A stretch of 64,000 nt of DNA from Apiospora phragmitis (GCA_038363925.1 JAQQWL010000006.1:4010501-4074500), one strand, 5' to 3'; counted from the first letter of the stretch, positions 24,501 through 38,024 are shown. Notes: generated from the letters alone by a model not told the origin. Made by a program: numbers and translations.

Positions 24501-27500
24501 TCTGGTGGCTGGGGCTCCAGATGCAGGGATGCCTGGGCGGGTGCGAACTGTGACGTAGCATTACCGTGTACATATCTAACGTCTGTGGATATGAGATTGG
24601 AAATCCTCCTGTCAAGCAATAATGAAACCTGACGGGAACCTTGGACTTTGGAGGAACGGTACCAGCTCTTGTCCTTGCGCTTGGTCTCGTGAGGTCTGGC
24701 CCGCAAGCAGCATCACCAGGAGCTATTTCGAATACTTCCAACTTTCCAATACAGTACCCAAAGGACTGTTTCTATTCCCCTCGGAGTGGGAATCATTCTC
24801 ACCAACTCGAACGAATTGGCACTGTCCAGCGATACCTGTCGGCATCAAGGGCCTACCCCAATATCTGCTGGCTGGATATCACACATCGTCGAATGGCACG
24901 AAGTCCCTTGTCCTGTCGGCACCAAGCCCGCTCGACTAGTATTACCTACCGACCACAAAGCAAAACTGGTCAGGGCATTAGGTTACACTGCCCAATCTCG
25001 CGGCGATAGCTGTATTGTTCCCCGGCATGGCTCCGGCATTTGATATCCTATATCTACGGTACTTGTCGGGTACTGTTCGGTTTCTCGCACGTCCTGAAGC
25101 TCAGCCCCAAGACCTACAATAACTGCGTCTATTAGATGCAGCTCGGCCCAGATGCTGGGTAATCTCTCTGCCCACTATCCACGACTCTTGCTACTGCCGA
25201 TGGACCCTCAGTCATTCAACCTTATCCAGGATTTGATGTCGAAAGGCTCCTGTGGGGGGACCCGTTGACTGCAACCCTAAGTCTATAATCGCCTTCAAAT
25301 CATGGACTGCCCCCGTGCAAGTCAAAGAACCTCCGGTGATACTAGGGGCAGCAGAAGACAAGGTATCTTGTAATGATCTACCAGACACCAATTGAGGTTA
25401 TATCCCTGTATGTAACCTTACAATTTTCTGAATGCTTGATTAGTTGCCCCTTCCTACACACAGTTCATCCTCTCTGTCGCGTGTGTCAGCCACCAAAGCT
25501 GCGTCGCGGGCGAATCGGCGAGGTGCAATTGGTCAGCGGGACTCTTTCCGGGGCGTTTGTTCCCCGTGTCGCGTTCCATTTCTGTAGAGCTCGAACTTGA
25601 CTCGGCGCAAAGGCCTGTAGAAATATGGTTTCGTGATTTTACACCTCAAGGGTTTGTCAGTACGTGGGTTCCAGAATGGATACAACCTGCCACGCTCACG
25701 TCGATCCGCCAAGCGGGCGCTTGCCCCTTTCGAACATTATCTCCGACACATCATATGGCAAATGCTACCCTAACCCCAGCCCTATAACAACCTGTCTTAT
25801 ACTTATGATCAGCGTGGAAAAGAGGGTTTGACAGGAAGAGCTTTTGGGATGATCTCAGTATGGTCCAAGTTTTCCAATGATCGCCCGCAAACCCGTTACT
25901 TACCGCCCGCTACTTGCTCGCTTCGAACGGGCGTGGGCATAGTGATGTGCCCACTACTACTAACTAGGCAGCTTTCTGGGCAGATTAGGGGTTCCTTGAA
26001 GCTCTATCCTGAAGCCTTGCAACCATGGATCGTCCATATTAAGCCTTCAGGGTTTTTTTTCCCATCGCGCTTGACGACTAAGGCTACCTGGCTGCCTGGG
26101 CCCTGGCTAGTCAACTTCGGTCTGAGGACGTTTGCGGATCTCAGCACCGACAATTGACGCATTCCATCAACCCTTCCAGAAAGCGCACATACACACACAT
26201 ACATACTCATACTAGCCCTACGCGACTCCCTGTCTGCCGAGGAAGCATCACTCCCTGTCAAGGAGCTCTTCGCAGTCCATTCATCTCCGCACACCAGCCC
26301 AGCGAGTATCGCTTGTCTCGTCTCGACCTTGCTGACTCGCAGTGCCCATATTTCCCAAGGCCCACTTACTCGGTGACGTTGATGCCTCAGCCTCAACCCG
26401 CACGAGTCGAGTGGGACATCTCCGTCTAGCAGTCTAGGAGGGCTCTTACACTGGATTGTGGTTCCCAATGACTCGGTCTGTTTGAAGTCAAGCTGCTCAA
26501 TACTACAATGGCCCGAACGGATTTCCTTCCATTTCTCGACAATGGCTGACGAGTCCAGCTTCGAAGTGCACGGAAAGTGGACTGGACGCGCCGCGAAGGC
26601 GCCACTCCACTCGCAATCCTACTCTATCTTCACCTTCCAAACCTGCTTACCTCGGGAACTTACAATTCCCATTCAGCAATCTGGCCCGTCATCAGAAACT
26701 TCCCTGTGGTCCCTATCCGTTCATCATAATCTTGTTGATCGTGCCATCTTGGTCTCTATGCTCTGCATACACGGCAAAGCTTTGCCATATCCATCAGTTA
26801 ACTGCAGTTGGGCATATGTAGTCGCGCACGTCAGATGTCGCCTTTCTCCAAGATCTCAGGTAGGCCGGGACGAGGCCGAGAAGCGCCGCACCAGCAACGA
26901 CCAGAGCTTGGAAACGACAGAGTCCATCGTACAGTATGTATGTATGTATCCGTCATTATCGATGGAGTGACGCGCTTCCCATCACTCATCACCACCACCC
27001 ACCCACCTTCTTTTGCTTCTATTGATTCCTAGTGAAATTGGGAGAACCATCGGATGGAAATCCAATAGTTTGCTCCGGAAACGAACCTGCCAACCACACG
27101 TCGTGACCTGACATCACTTTAGCGTGACATTGCTCATCTCTATCGCATGGGTAAGCGAGGCTACTTGTGACTCGGTTACGCTTCATGAAGATTGACGCGG
27201 AGCTCGCTGACCAATGGCCAGCCGAGGGGCAAAGGACGACGTCGAGACTGCGCTCGCTAAAGCTGACCAGCTACTGCTAACCTACATACCATTGTGTGCT
27301 GCACACGAAGAAGTATGCCTCCGATGTGACACCCACGAATGTCACCGTTCCAACATGTCGTCACCTTCAATCTCTGCCGCTATCGATAAGGGACGTCAAT
27401 AATTCTCCGAAGAAAAGCAACGTGCCACGATGTGATATGTGATTATGTAGACACGCGGTCAGCCAAGTCACTTGTTCCCTCATTCTTGAGCAAGCGATGT

Positions 27501-27553
27501 GTGGTAGTGACTTCGGAATACAGTTAGCGACAATCACACATATATCCCTCTGA
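21555..27553. other. Gene-poor region after the velvet gene
   Basis: About 6 kb without a recognisable gene. The first few hundred bases are probably the velvet 3' UTR. Two long homopolymer-like tracts occur: twelve C at 23242-23253 and G6-A-G9 at 24331-24346. A possible two-exon small frame (22871-22909 plus 22958-23164, about 82 codons, intron starting GTGAGC) and an 107-codon frame on the minus strand (24045-23722) were considered, but neither matches a family I know. A CA/TA-rich microsatellite lies near 26,185-26,212. Confidence 0.45.
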
Positions 27554-28330
27554 TATCGCATTACCCGCCACCCCTCCGACAACTCCCAAGCGGTACAAAT
27601 CCGCTTCCGGGACAACGTCGAGAAACTCCAAGACTGGTCAGTACAGTGGTCACCAGGCCACATGAACATCCAAGGAAACGAAGCTGCGGACGCCGAGGCC
27701 GGACTCGGGAGCAAAGGTGTACCCCCACACTCCCACCCAGACGTCAACCTCTCACTCCCACCTAACCTTCCCCCAAACAACCAAGTCAACACGGCTACCC
27801 TGTATCCGGAAAACCACCGCCTCCCCACACTCTCCCACGTCCGCGCGACGAACAGGAAACTCAGACAGCACAAAGTAGACGAGTACTGGGCCAAAAACCA
27901 ACCAGTCTCGTACAAAGAATGGGAGCTACCCTGGAGAGGACACCCCAAGGAACTCTCCCTCACACGCACAACCCTTCACCGCCTCCTCGCCGAGCGCTCC
28001 GGACACGGCGATTTCGACCCTTACCACTGGAGGTTCGGCCACCCGGAACGCGCAGAAAAGTGCAAATGCGGAGCAGACAGGACCCCAGGCCACGCCATGA
28101 ACTGCCCCCGCGTAGCAGCGAAGATACGAGAGAACATCCCAAGAAATGAGGACCCAGTGAAATGGCTACTCGGGGAGAAAGGCTTCCGCGACTTCGAATG
28201 GATGGTGAAAACCCTCGACCCCTACGCCGCTCCTAACAGCGACACAACACCCTCAGCCGCCCTCAACAGCGACCCAACACTAACGGCGTCTCTACCACGC
28301 AGCCAGCCACAAGGGCCATCTGAATTGTAA
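27554..28330 (+). pseudogene. 3' fragment of a Tad-like LINE (RNase H end and zinc knuckle), 5'-truncated
   Basis: An open frame can be read from about 27554, after an in-frame stop at 27551, to the stop at 28330. It holds the tail of an RNase H domain with WSPGHMNIQGNEAADAEA, the usual end of this domain in fungal non-LTR retrotransposons. It then continues to a CxC...HxxxC motif (KCKCGADRTPGHAMNCPRV) typical of the C-terminus of Tad-like elements. The reverse transcriptase and endonuclease are absent, so this is a dead 5'-truncated copy of the kind that incomplete reverse transcription leaves. The sequence is GC-rich and keeps CpA and TpG dinucleotides, in sharp contrast to the AT-rich island further right. 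The last 40 or so codons are a low-complexity repeat of Asn-Ser-Asp-x-Thr type. Exact limits of the insertion, including any poly-A tail or target duplication, could not be found. Confidence 0.75.
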
Positions 28331-31300
28331 ACACATGAATAAGGGGCTCCCCCTCCAGGGAGCCAGGCGGAAATCGGAGGATCTCCTTTGTCAAGCGAAA
28401 CGTGGGCAGGCTCACCAAGCTGAAGTCAGCCTTCGCTCTCTAACGAGCAGGAGGTGCAGATTTTAACAGGCTGAGCAACTCTCACCTTCCCATGTCCCAT
28501 AACGGACGCGGCGCTACGCACCCAAAAGTACATAGCACACAGCCCTCGGAAGTAAACAAACTCATCATCCCTCTGATATAGCGGTCAATTGTGGCCTTCG
28601 TTGTCACTCTGATCGATTGACCTGCACACTACAAGCTCCCTGTCTTAGTTCTATCAGAACGACTTGCCCATCCGCTGATATGCACCTCTTTCCCATTCCT
28701 TTGGTAGTCTTCTAGTGTCTTTGCATGCAGCCACCTGCAATCCGGTCCATGCATTTTGCGGGATGACATTGGCGGAGATGATAGCCATTGACCGGGCCCA
28801 GATTGCCATGGCGACAATGTGAAACTAATGAACAGATGTACGTACCTAGTTTTAAGCCTTGGCTATGGGTGCGTGGCAGCGTGGCAGCGTGGCATCGGAA
28901 CATTTGTTGCGACACCTGCTCCGTTGTCACCCTTTCATTCTTCGCTCAACGCGACGTTATAATAGACATTCTATAATATCACGACCACGTATAGGGGCGC
29001 CAACGTGCGTGCACAAGTCCGTGCACCCTACCAAAACCTGATAATGACTGAGGTTGTGATAAGATATAGCACGGGTAAGATAACTATAGCTAATCGTCTT
29101 ATTGACACGAGAGGAAGCACTGGCCAATTGGGTATCTTTGCTGGCTCTCCGTGTTTCGAAACTTAGTAGCTCGTTTCGGGGCCCTTAACACAACAGGGGA
29201 CGGGGAATATCAGACGACTAACAACAACATGAAAAAAAGTCTTCCCTCTCGATTTCGGCGCTGAAACTTGACGAGGTTTTCGAGGATACGTTCCTGTCTG
29301 ACCCTTCCCGAGACTGCGCCTGTGTGCCCCTTTGCTTGTCTACCGATGTGCTATAGGAATGCATTCTAACAGACATCGTCAGGACAGTACGACATGATAC
29401 AAGATGAGGGATCTCCTCTCGGTCAGCTCAATCCAATATCATATGAAGCCTCGGTATGGCAACATGGGTTGGCCCGTGTGACGACACGAGGAGGGTCTGG
29501 GGATGGATCTTCTGAGGCGACCGACCCAGAAACCTGGATTTGACAGCTGGCCGTTAGTGGACAGAGGAGCCTGCTAAGGCACGCCCATCCTTTCGCTCGA
29601 CCCGATGGCGGATGACAGGTGGCATCATGGTGGGGATGGAGGCTTACCATGTACCACAGCTTCGCCCGGCGCCAGAACGCGGCACGTGCGGTCGGCGATC
29701 ACCCTCTTTTTTTTGACTCTCGCCTCTTCCTGGTCGTCGGGCTTGCTGCGATTGCTGCCAACTCTGACCCGGAAAGGGATGGAGTGGGGCGCGGGCCCTC
29801 CTTTCGGGGTACCCGAACGTGGTCTACGGGCTTTACCAGGCTCTCCGGGGATCCGGCAGAAATTGACGAAGTTTAGCCAGGAGCGAATGAGGCGGAGGCG
29901 TCTGGCGTCTGGCGGTGCCCACTTTCAGAATGATCGGCTATATCCCGATAATGATAGTGAGGTTATGGAGTCAGGGGGGACTTATTACGGAAGCTGGGTT
30001 GGGTTGCCCCGTGCTGGAGTAGAATGGTCATCTGGTCACTTCGAGGGAGGGGAGTGTTAGAGGTCAGATTAGTGAGCGGATGCTCATGGGTATGCAGTTG
30101 CGGTCTGGCACAAGTTGCATGGAGTGAGGGACAATGAGAAAAGGAGTGTGCAAGGGAAGTATGATGACTATGTGGGTTTTGCTATACGACAGACAACATA
30201 GTTGGTGATGATGAGGGATATAGTGGAGCTAAATATAGAGGAATAGGTAATACCGGGTCTTCTGGTGATTTGCTCAACTTCAACGAAGTCCACGGCTTCG
30301 TTTGGGACTCTTGATTTGTAAACAACAGCCAGCTTGTTCGCCGAGCCCATATTGATGGGGAGGTTAGGCATCTCGAAAATGATCCTTGCTGGAGTTCATG
30401 GAAAAGAGAACAAAGTAGTAGTATGTATCCTTTGTGAGGTAGGGACCTGAAGCGGCATGGTCATGACACCGTGACCTACAAGCAAATGCCACTCGCTCAG
30501 CAGAATCAGTAGAACTATGCAACTGGCAGTAGAATCTTAATTTTGTTTGATGAAGGGTATTGGGACAAGGAGGACAAGTTTCCGTCTGAACTCCGAGAGA
30601 CAAACTAAAGAGACAACCACGCTGTGAATGACTTCATTTCCCCTCCCCAGAGTTATGTATTCCACGCCTGAACCAGATTGAAAGCTCTATCTTCGCGCTT
30701 CAAGAGTATGAATCTTGTATCTGGGAGTGTACAAAGACTACAACACTCCAAGCTAGCACTCCCGAGTCAGGCTTAAAATTGCTCCATACCTGGGACGGTC
30801 CTTCAAGGCTAAAGATCCCAGGCGTTGAGGGAAAGATGTCTGGAAATGTCTGGAATAGGGACGTTTGCTACGGGGCTAAGAGCAAGAGAAAATTCAAATG
30901 AATGGGTCTTTCGATAAGTTGCAAGCAGTTTTGTATCAGACATCCCGATGTGCTGGTTGCACTGGACCTTAAACATCAAGTAAATAGGGGCCATAGCGTA
31001 ACACAAACAGTAAGGTGAGCTTAGCCCTGTGACGTTTCCACCGAGAAGACGAGAATCGTACGTGGCATCGTAACAATTGCCTTCAATTGTAGTAGGAACG
31101 AGGCTCGTTGAGGAATCAAACGTGTGTGCTGCCAGACTAAGTGCGCTATACTAGTCGGGGGTTAGACTTCAGTCTCTACTCGGGTTAGCAAAGCAAACTG
31201 TAAATAGTACTTTCACTTCGATAGATTACTGAGTCTTGGTAACTGCTCTGTCTCCTACTATCTAGTATAGCATATACTACGAGTTAAACACCTTGAGTTG

Positions 31301-33834
31301 GGCCTTGGTCTTGTTGCATGCCCCTTTTCCTCTTTCCCCCTTTTGCCCCAGTTGAAAGTGCACAACAAGATTTGGTATTCAGCGGATGCGATTGAGCAGC
31401 CTATTTTATCCAATAACCGGAAGACAAGAGCTGGTTGCAGTCCGATATTGGATGCTGTGTCGACGTAAGGTTCATATTGAGATCATTTGCCAGAAGCGAG
31501 CTCATCGTTCCTCGTACTGCTCATTCTTGCCCGGATGTCGACAAAACTGTCTCTATAGAGGGATTATAATAATATTGTTAGCCAGAGCTAAACAACCAGA
31601 TCGCTCTGCGAGGGGCACCGCAAGATCCTCGCAGAACAACCTGTGGTTATTGTGGGCGAGTGCTTAGCCGACATGTTTTGGAGGAGTAGTAAATGAGGGG
31701 TGATAAGGGTAGAAATATCCCCCTGTATTATGAGGCAATAATACTAACTGCACGAGCTTTAAGAACCATTGGCTGTGTCCCTAACATGATAGGAACAAGC
31801 CAGCTCGTGAAGGAACCATAGGTTTCTGAGCCCCTGAAACCATTAGTGCGGACATGGTCGTCGTTGCTTTCCCACTCGGTGAGTACCTTTGATGCAAACT
31901 TCGGCCTGACTCAAACTTAACTAGTACAGAAGGTAGTGTGGTCTATCCTATATCTCGCCTAGACCTCCTTGAGCATGTTACATCCAAGGATTATTCCGAT
32001 GCGCTTCACTTGGAGCACAGCACTGATGCAGACTAGGGACATATCCTCACTAACTGTTACGCCTTGAATTAACGCATTCTATTCCTTCGCAGTCTTTGGG
32101 GCTCAAAGCCGACCCCGGTGGCTTGCCACAAACTTGAGTTTCCTGATACAGTCACGATATTAATACTGCTACGTGAGAGTCAATTTAGCTAAGAATTATT
32201 ACTCGAAATATCAAAAATTGCTGGTAGTCAGACCCCAAGGCGTGCCCTTCCCTAAATTGCCGTGGTTTAATAGTGCGGATAGAGTCTTAATAATATCTAT
32301 TATTAAGTCAGGTTGGGCTACCGCTACTTCGAGGACTATCATGGGTCGGGAGATGCTCCTGCCCGCCAGACTCGAGAAACGTGTAGCACGTCTAATACTA
32401 GCTTGCCTTGAAGATTGAGCGAGGTGGCAAAGTGCAGTATGACAGTCGTGACAGGTGGGATTCCCGGGATAATGATGGCTCCTATCAACGGTCGGAGCCA
32501 ACACTACCATGGGTAACTGAGGGAAGCTTTCCATGCTTGGGGGCAGAAGCAGGTACTCCAAGATCACATTCGGCGATTTCCCAGGCGCGAACCGGACAAT
32601 CTTCAAGGCACCAAGGGTATCAGGTATGGTATGAAAGAACATATTCGCCCATTGTATGGGATATAGCTGGGGGGGGGGCTGAAAGTGACGAGAGTCTCCT
32701 GCACCTACCTACATGAATAAAGACGGCCCATGTCCTCGGCTAGCAGCCGATGCAGAGTACATGCATGTACATGCACCATGATAACCAATCTCTTATCCGA
32801 GCTTTCCAAAAAGATAGAGCTCACCGATACAACGACATGCCTTGCGTGTATTGGCTCGGTAAAGGCACATAGAATTTCATCAGCCCATGACGATCAATTT
32901 GAAATCTCGCCATGGACGAATTGCGTGGAAAAGAAGAAGAAAATCAGGAGATCCAAGATGTCCTCTTGGAGAAACCTTGACTGGTTAAGACTGCAGAACC
33001 CTGGGGTACTTGTGGAGGAGTATTAGCGCTGACCAACCGACTAGTGCTGCGGAGGGGTGGGCTAGATTAGATAAGTGGCCAAAGGGTAAGTAGAGATAGC
33101 TTACCCCAGAGTTCCATCATCATCGAGACCAGGCCGGCCACACTTGCAGTTCGTCAACTGCTCCATAGGTCAAAACATATTCTCAACGACCGGCAAAACA
33201 ACAAGTAACCATCATCCTCTTCCACAATCATGACCTTAAACGCTCAAGACAAAAGCCTACTTGGTTTCCTCGGAATGTGTTTATCAAGGTCTCACATTGG
33301 CAGTCGTACGGAGCGGGGTTGCCTTCCCCCAGCAAAATGCCAAGACGGCTAACCGTCCAGACCAGCGCGCGTGGCTGATAATGCTTGATTGCACCTGTAG
33401 CCAACAGGATATCGGACGGTCTTTGCCGGTCATGTCCGATAAAACCTTCTCAGGGAGTATGACGAGAACCCGCCAGGGGACGAGGGTAAGTCTTGTCACC
33501 TTCCTTGAATGGCCAAGGGCTCGCAAAGCTCGTCGCTATCATGGCCCCCTTACCCTGTCGCTAATTGTGGACCCGAGATTTCGGGGTAGTGCTACCCCGG
33601 AAATAAGAGGCAAAATGATAGGCGATACCTGCTCGATTGGCCGCCTATCTTGCAAGCATTGGCCTGCTATCTTGCAGTGCGCCGCCTCCATGGATGCTGG
33701 CTTGCAGACCTTCTCACTGAGAGTACATATTCGTCCTGCATCTCCACCTGTGCTCACCTCCAGCGCCTCTACCGGCGGCAGCCAAACCTTTGAATCGCAG
33801 TGAAGGATCCAAGACCTTCTCGGAATAAGTAGCC
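28331..33834. other. Gene-poor region between the LINE fragment and the OPT gene
   Basis: About 5.5 kb with no recognisable gene. The first part is probably the LINE 3' untranslated sequence. Visible are three near-tandem copies of an 8-bp unit (GCGTGGCA) at about 28871-28894 and ten G at 32669-32678. The ORF at 29605-30060 (plus) is the longest but has no recognisable domain. The end of the stretch should hold the promoter of the OPT transporter. Confidence 0.45.
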
Positions 33835-36636
33835 ATGCGCTTGCCTTTCAGCAAAGAGGAGGACGCAGCTACCTCCCCTACCGAGATCCATCCTGCCGAC
33901 CATGAGTCGGGCCACGGTTCCACGGAGCCTACTAAAGGCGACCCCGGTTTGAGTGTCACAGCGGCAGTAGCTGACTTGGAAAAGATCATTAACGACCACC
34001 AGTTCGACCCCAATCTCCCGAAAGAGAGGTTGGAGGCCGCTAAGGAAGCCATTGATCATGGCAGTGTCAATGATATCCTGGCAGTCGATGCCATGTTCAC
34101 TGAGGATTCCCCCTACGAAGAGGTTCGGGCAGCTGTACGCAACACCGATGGAGGGGAAGTCGCCAACACCGTCCGCGCATGGACTCTCGGCTTCATCTTC
34201 GTCACTCTCGGCAGTGGTCTCAACATGTTTCTGAGTATGCGGAGTCCTGCCATCAGCTTCCCTGCCCTTGTTATTCTATTGTTGGTTTACCCTGTCGGCT
34301 GTCTATGGGCCAAGGTGATGCCGACCCGAGTCTTCGACACATTTGGACTCCGATGGACACTGAACACGGGCCCCTTCACCATCAAGGAGCATGTTGTCGT
34401 CGTTCTGATGTCCAACGTTTGCATCAGCTATGCCTATAGTACCGATGCGTTGCTAGCGCTGCAGGGCAAACCGTTCTACAACATCAACTTGGGATGGGGC
34501 TTCTCACTACTATTCACCTTGAGTTCCCAGCTCATTGGTATCGCTCTCTCAGGGATATTCCGTCGGTTCCTGGTATGGCCTTCGGCAATGATGTGGCCCA
34601 ACCAGTTCTCGAACACGGCCTTGTTCTACGCCTTGCATGACAAGAGCAAGAGCGACGGTGTCAGTACCAACGGCTGGTACATTAGTCGCTATCGATACTT
34701 CTTCATTGTCGTCGCCGGCATGTTCTGCTACTATTGGATTCCCGCTGTGCTATGGCAAGGCCTGTCCGTCTTCGCCTTTGTCACTTGGATCCGACCAGAC
34801 AACGTTGTGCTCAACCAGCTCTTTGGCGGCGTTACTGGGCTCAGCCTGATCCCCATCACATTTGACTGGACGTATGTCTCTGCATACTTGCAAGACCCCC
34901 TGCTTTCACCCACGCACTCGCACATCAACACCCTCTTCGGTCTCTTCTTCTTCGTCATCCTGACCACCATTGGCATCACATACTCGGGCGCAATATACGC
35001 CGACTACCTGCCGATGGTTACAAGTCAGACGTACGACAACACCCAGCAAGCTTACAATGTCAGTCGAATATTGGGGAGCGGCTTCACCTTTGACTTAGCC
35101 AAGTACAAGGAGTACTCGCCCCTTTTCCTGCCGCCTGCGTTCGCCCTAAACTACGGCTTGTCCTTCGCAGCGCTGACCGCGGCTCTGGTACACATCGGAT
35201 TGTTCCATGGGAAAGAGATCTGGTATCGATTCAAAGCGGCACGCAACCAGGAACCCGATATCCACTTGCGATTGATGAAGAAGTACCAAGAAGCACCCGA
35301 CTGGTGGTATCTTGCGCTCTTCGTCGGGTCCATTGCACTGGGTCTTGGCACAGTTCTCGGGTACAGTTCGCAGCTTCCATGGGTGAGCTCCTCCCCAATA
35401 CCTTCACTCATATGTCTACACAAGCGAAACAGCTTTCGTATTGTTTCGAGGCCTAAAAGTGTGACAACTGCCCAAGTTGATCTATTGAAGCACCATAACC
35501 CCTGCTGGTCCTAGCCATGAGACGTATCCGCTAACTACTGTTATCTAATAGTGGGCGTTCTTCGTGTCGATTATACTTGCTTTGGTATTCATCATACCTA
35601 CTTGCATGATCCTTGGTATCTCGAACATCACCTTGTCACTGAACGTCATTTCTCCTTTTCTGGCTGGATTCATGATCCCAGGGCGACCAATTGGTGTTAT
35701 GATGTTCAAGGTGTTCAGTACAATCACTCTCGGCCAGGCCCAGGTCAGTAGTTTCACTAATCCATTAGCCCTGACGGGATAAGAGCTCACGTTTGAATTG
35801 CATCAGACCTACTGCGGAGATCTGAAGTTGGCCCATTACATGAAGATTCCACCGAGAGTGACGTTCTGGTGTCAAGTCATGGCCACCATCTGGACCGCCT
35901 TCGTCCAGATTGCCGTGATGAATTGGACCCTGGGCAGCATTCCCAACGTGTGCGCCAAGTAAGCTGCGCTGTCCACTCCTGTGACATTTTATCGAAACTG
36001 TCTACTAACATTGAACCAGCGACCAAAAAGACCATTTCACTTGTCCGAATGGACGAGCTTTCTTTTCCTCGTCCATTGTGTGGGGAGTCATTGGACCGCA
36101 ACGCATGTTCGGATCAGGTTCGATCTACGTTAAGTTCAACTGGTTCTGGTTGATCGGCGCGGGTTTGCCGGTTCTGCTATGGGTTTTGATCCGAAAACTG
36201 CGTGTCCCCCTGGCACACCACTTCAATGCCCCCATTATGCTAGGCGCTATGGGCTGGCTGCCGCCGGCGACCCCCTTGTCGTTCTCCACCTGGGCAATTT
36301 TTGGCTTGATCTTCAATTACTGGATAAAGAAGCGCTGGAACGGCTGGTGGCGTACTTACAACTACATTACGGCCGCAGGACTGGATGCTGGGCTTGTGAT
36401 ATCGACTACTATCATCTTCTTCGCCATCACGCTGCCGAATGTGAAGATACCTCAGTGGTGGGGCAACGTTGACATTTATAACACCGTTGTAAGTGGCGTT
36501 ATGAGAGAACCTGTTCTGCGGTCTAGCTGCCTGGCTGTGTCGATATTAGCTAACCACCCGAACACAGGACGCCTCGTACACAGGCTGGCTGAAGACCGTT
36601 GCCGAAGGTGAGACTTTTGGTCCAGTGGCATGGTAG
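33835..36636 (+). CDS. Oligopeptide transporter of the OPT family
   Basis: Five exons can be joined without breaks: 33835-35382, 35552-35743, 35807-35958, 36020-36488 and 36568-36636. Donors are GTGAGC, GTCAGT, GTAAGC and GTAAGT, and each acceptor is AG. They give 809 residues, the usual OPT length. The first 100 residues are soluble and acidic. From there the protein is a chain of hydrophobic segments. Family motifs include GPFTIKEHVVVVLMSN, WPNQFSNTALF, TFDWTYVSAYLQDP, SPFLAGFMIPGRPIGVMMFK, DLKLAHYMKIPPR and GVIGPQRMFGSGSIY, ending in GETFGPVAW. Members carry tetra- or pentapeptides, glutathione or peptide-like metal chelates across the plasma or vacuolar membrane with protons. Substrate cannot be told here. 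The gene is convergent with the BTB gene at 37030. It is intact and confidently assigned. Confidence 0.93.
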
Positions 36637-37029
36637 GATTCTTCCAGGATGGCCGTACGCTAGAAAGACCGGGGGAATGCTTTTAGAGCGACTAAGCGAG
36701 TAACCGACCGACCATCTCCCCCGATACCAGCCGCTCATTTTGGATCGTCTCCAGGGGCGGTTGACGACTTGCACCCCCATCAGGGAAGGGGACATGATGG
36801 AAGGGACACTGGAAGAGTGAATCGATGCGGCAAGAGGTACTTCGTCGGACGTAGCCATGGGATCAATTGAGAACACGAGAGTCTTGAAAAGCGCAGTGGT
36901 TGGGGGCGCGTACTGCCGATGACTGCCAATATTGATTGATGCCTGAATGCCCTTCTATATAACGAACAGTTGCCACGAGGTGAACACCCGCCTTCCCAAC
37001 CCTACCCCCACGGTCGCCCACCGAATCCC
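36637..37029. other. Convergent 3' spacer
   Basis: A 393-bp gap between two convergent stop codons (OPT plus strand, BTB minus strand). It should hold both 3' ends. No further feature is seen. Confidence 0.5.
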
Positions 37030-38024
37030 TCAATCGCCACCGCCCTCACCCTCATCAGCGACAGCAGGAGAAGCTTCAGCCCCGGCCGTAGTGGCATTAG
37101 TCCCGACAGCCGCTGCCTTCTTGGCTTTGGCCTCTTCCTTGCGTTGTTCATCCAACTTTCCCTGGCACCGGCAGCACCGCCCCAGAACCTCGGCATTGCG
37201 CGTCCAGATCCTCGCGTAGCGATCGCCGTGTTGCTCCAAGATGACCTTGCGCCCTTCCCCGCACGTCTCGCAGTTCGCCGGCACGTAGCGCGCCACGGGC
37301 AGCCAGCCCCCGTGCTGGTGGCGCTCCTGCAGGATGGCCACGGCGAAGTCAGGGGCCTCGCCCATGCGCCGGATGAAGTGGCTGTCGGCAAGGGCGATGT
37401 AGCACGTGGCGTTGACGAAAGACATGAAGGACTTCTGCAGCACGTCGCCCTTGTCCAGGCCGTATTGGAAGGCGTCTGCGGCGCCCCGCAGGACGTTGTC
37501 GAGCTCGCCATCCTCGAAGAGTTTCATGCGCTTCTTGTCCGTCTTGAACCCCGTGACCTTGGTGAAATATCGATGCTGAACGTCCCTCGCCATGTTCTCT
37601 AGGTACCCTTGCAGACGCCCCAAGACCTTTTCGCGAAGCCCAATGGCGAAGTAGTCCGCCAATCGATAAAGGGCGATCAATTGGCTCGTATATGTCGACT
37701 TCCCAGGCAGAAGCTTGGTCGCCGGGTCCTCTGTAGAACATGCGACTGTGAGCAAGCCAAGCAACCCCCCAGGAACCAGCACAGAGCGGATGGATGACTG
37801 GGCTCACCATCGCAATAGACGTATCGCATCACCTTTTCCACATCGCCGGGGTCGATGTCGTGGATCTCGATAACTCGGGTGGTGGCCTCTGTGAAGTTGC
37901 CGCAGAACGCCTTGGCGAACCACTCCGACTCGCGACAAACAATGACGCGGTGGACGTTCCAAGTCCGCCCGCTGCACTTGATAACAGCATCTGTGAATCG
38001 GTCGGATTCAAACACACTGTACAT
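37030..38024 (-). CDS. BTB/POZ-domain protein with C-terminal cysteine pairs
   Basis: Two exons on the minus strand, 38024-37808 and 37730-37030, joined across a 77-bp intron (GTGAGC...CTACAG), give 305 residues. The BTB fold is in the first 90: ESDRFTDAVIKCSGRTWNVH, then RVIVCRESEWFAKAF, EATTRVIEIHDIDPGDVEKV and MRYVYCDED. It continues as LYRLADYFAIGLREKVLGRL, the usual helical part after a fungal BTB. The C-terminal third has CETC and, about 20 residues on, CCRC, followed by a Lys/Glu/Ala-rich tail. These cysteines could bind zinc, but this is inference. Fungal BTB proteins of this class are mostly of unknown function; some act as adaptors for cullin-3. The frame is open up to 38192, so an earlier start is possible. 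The ATG at 38024 was chosen because the upstream part is low in homology, and a TACAG just inside the start means an upstream exon cannot be excluded. Confidence 0.85.

Noticed and set aside
26458..26970. 170-codon plus-strand ORF
   Set aside because: No domain, Ser/Pro/His-rich mixed composition, and lies in a gene-poor tract where chance frames of this size occur.
29605..30060. 151-codon plus-strand ORF
   Set aside because: Overlaps other frames in a GC-rich patch and shows no recognisable family.
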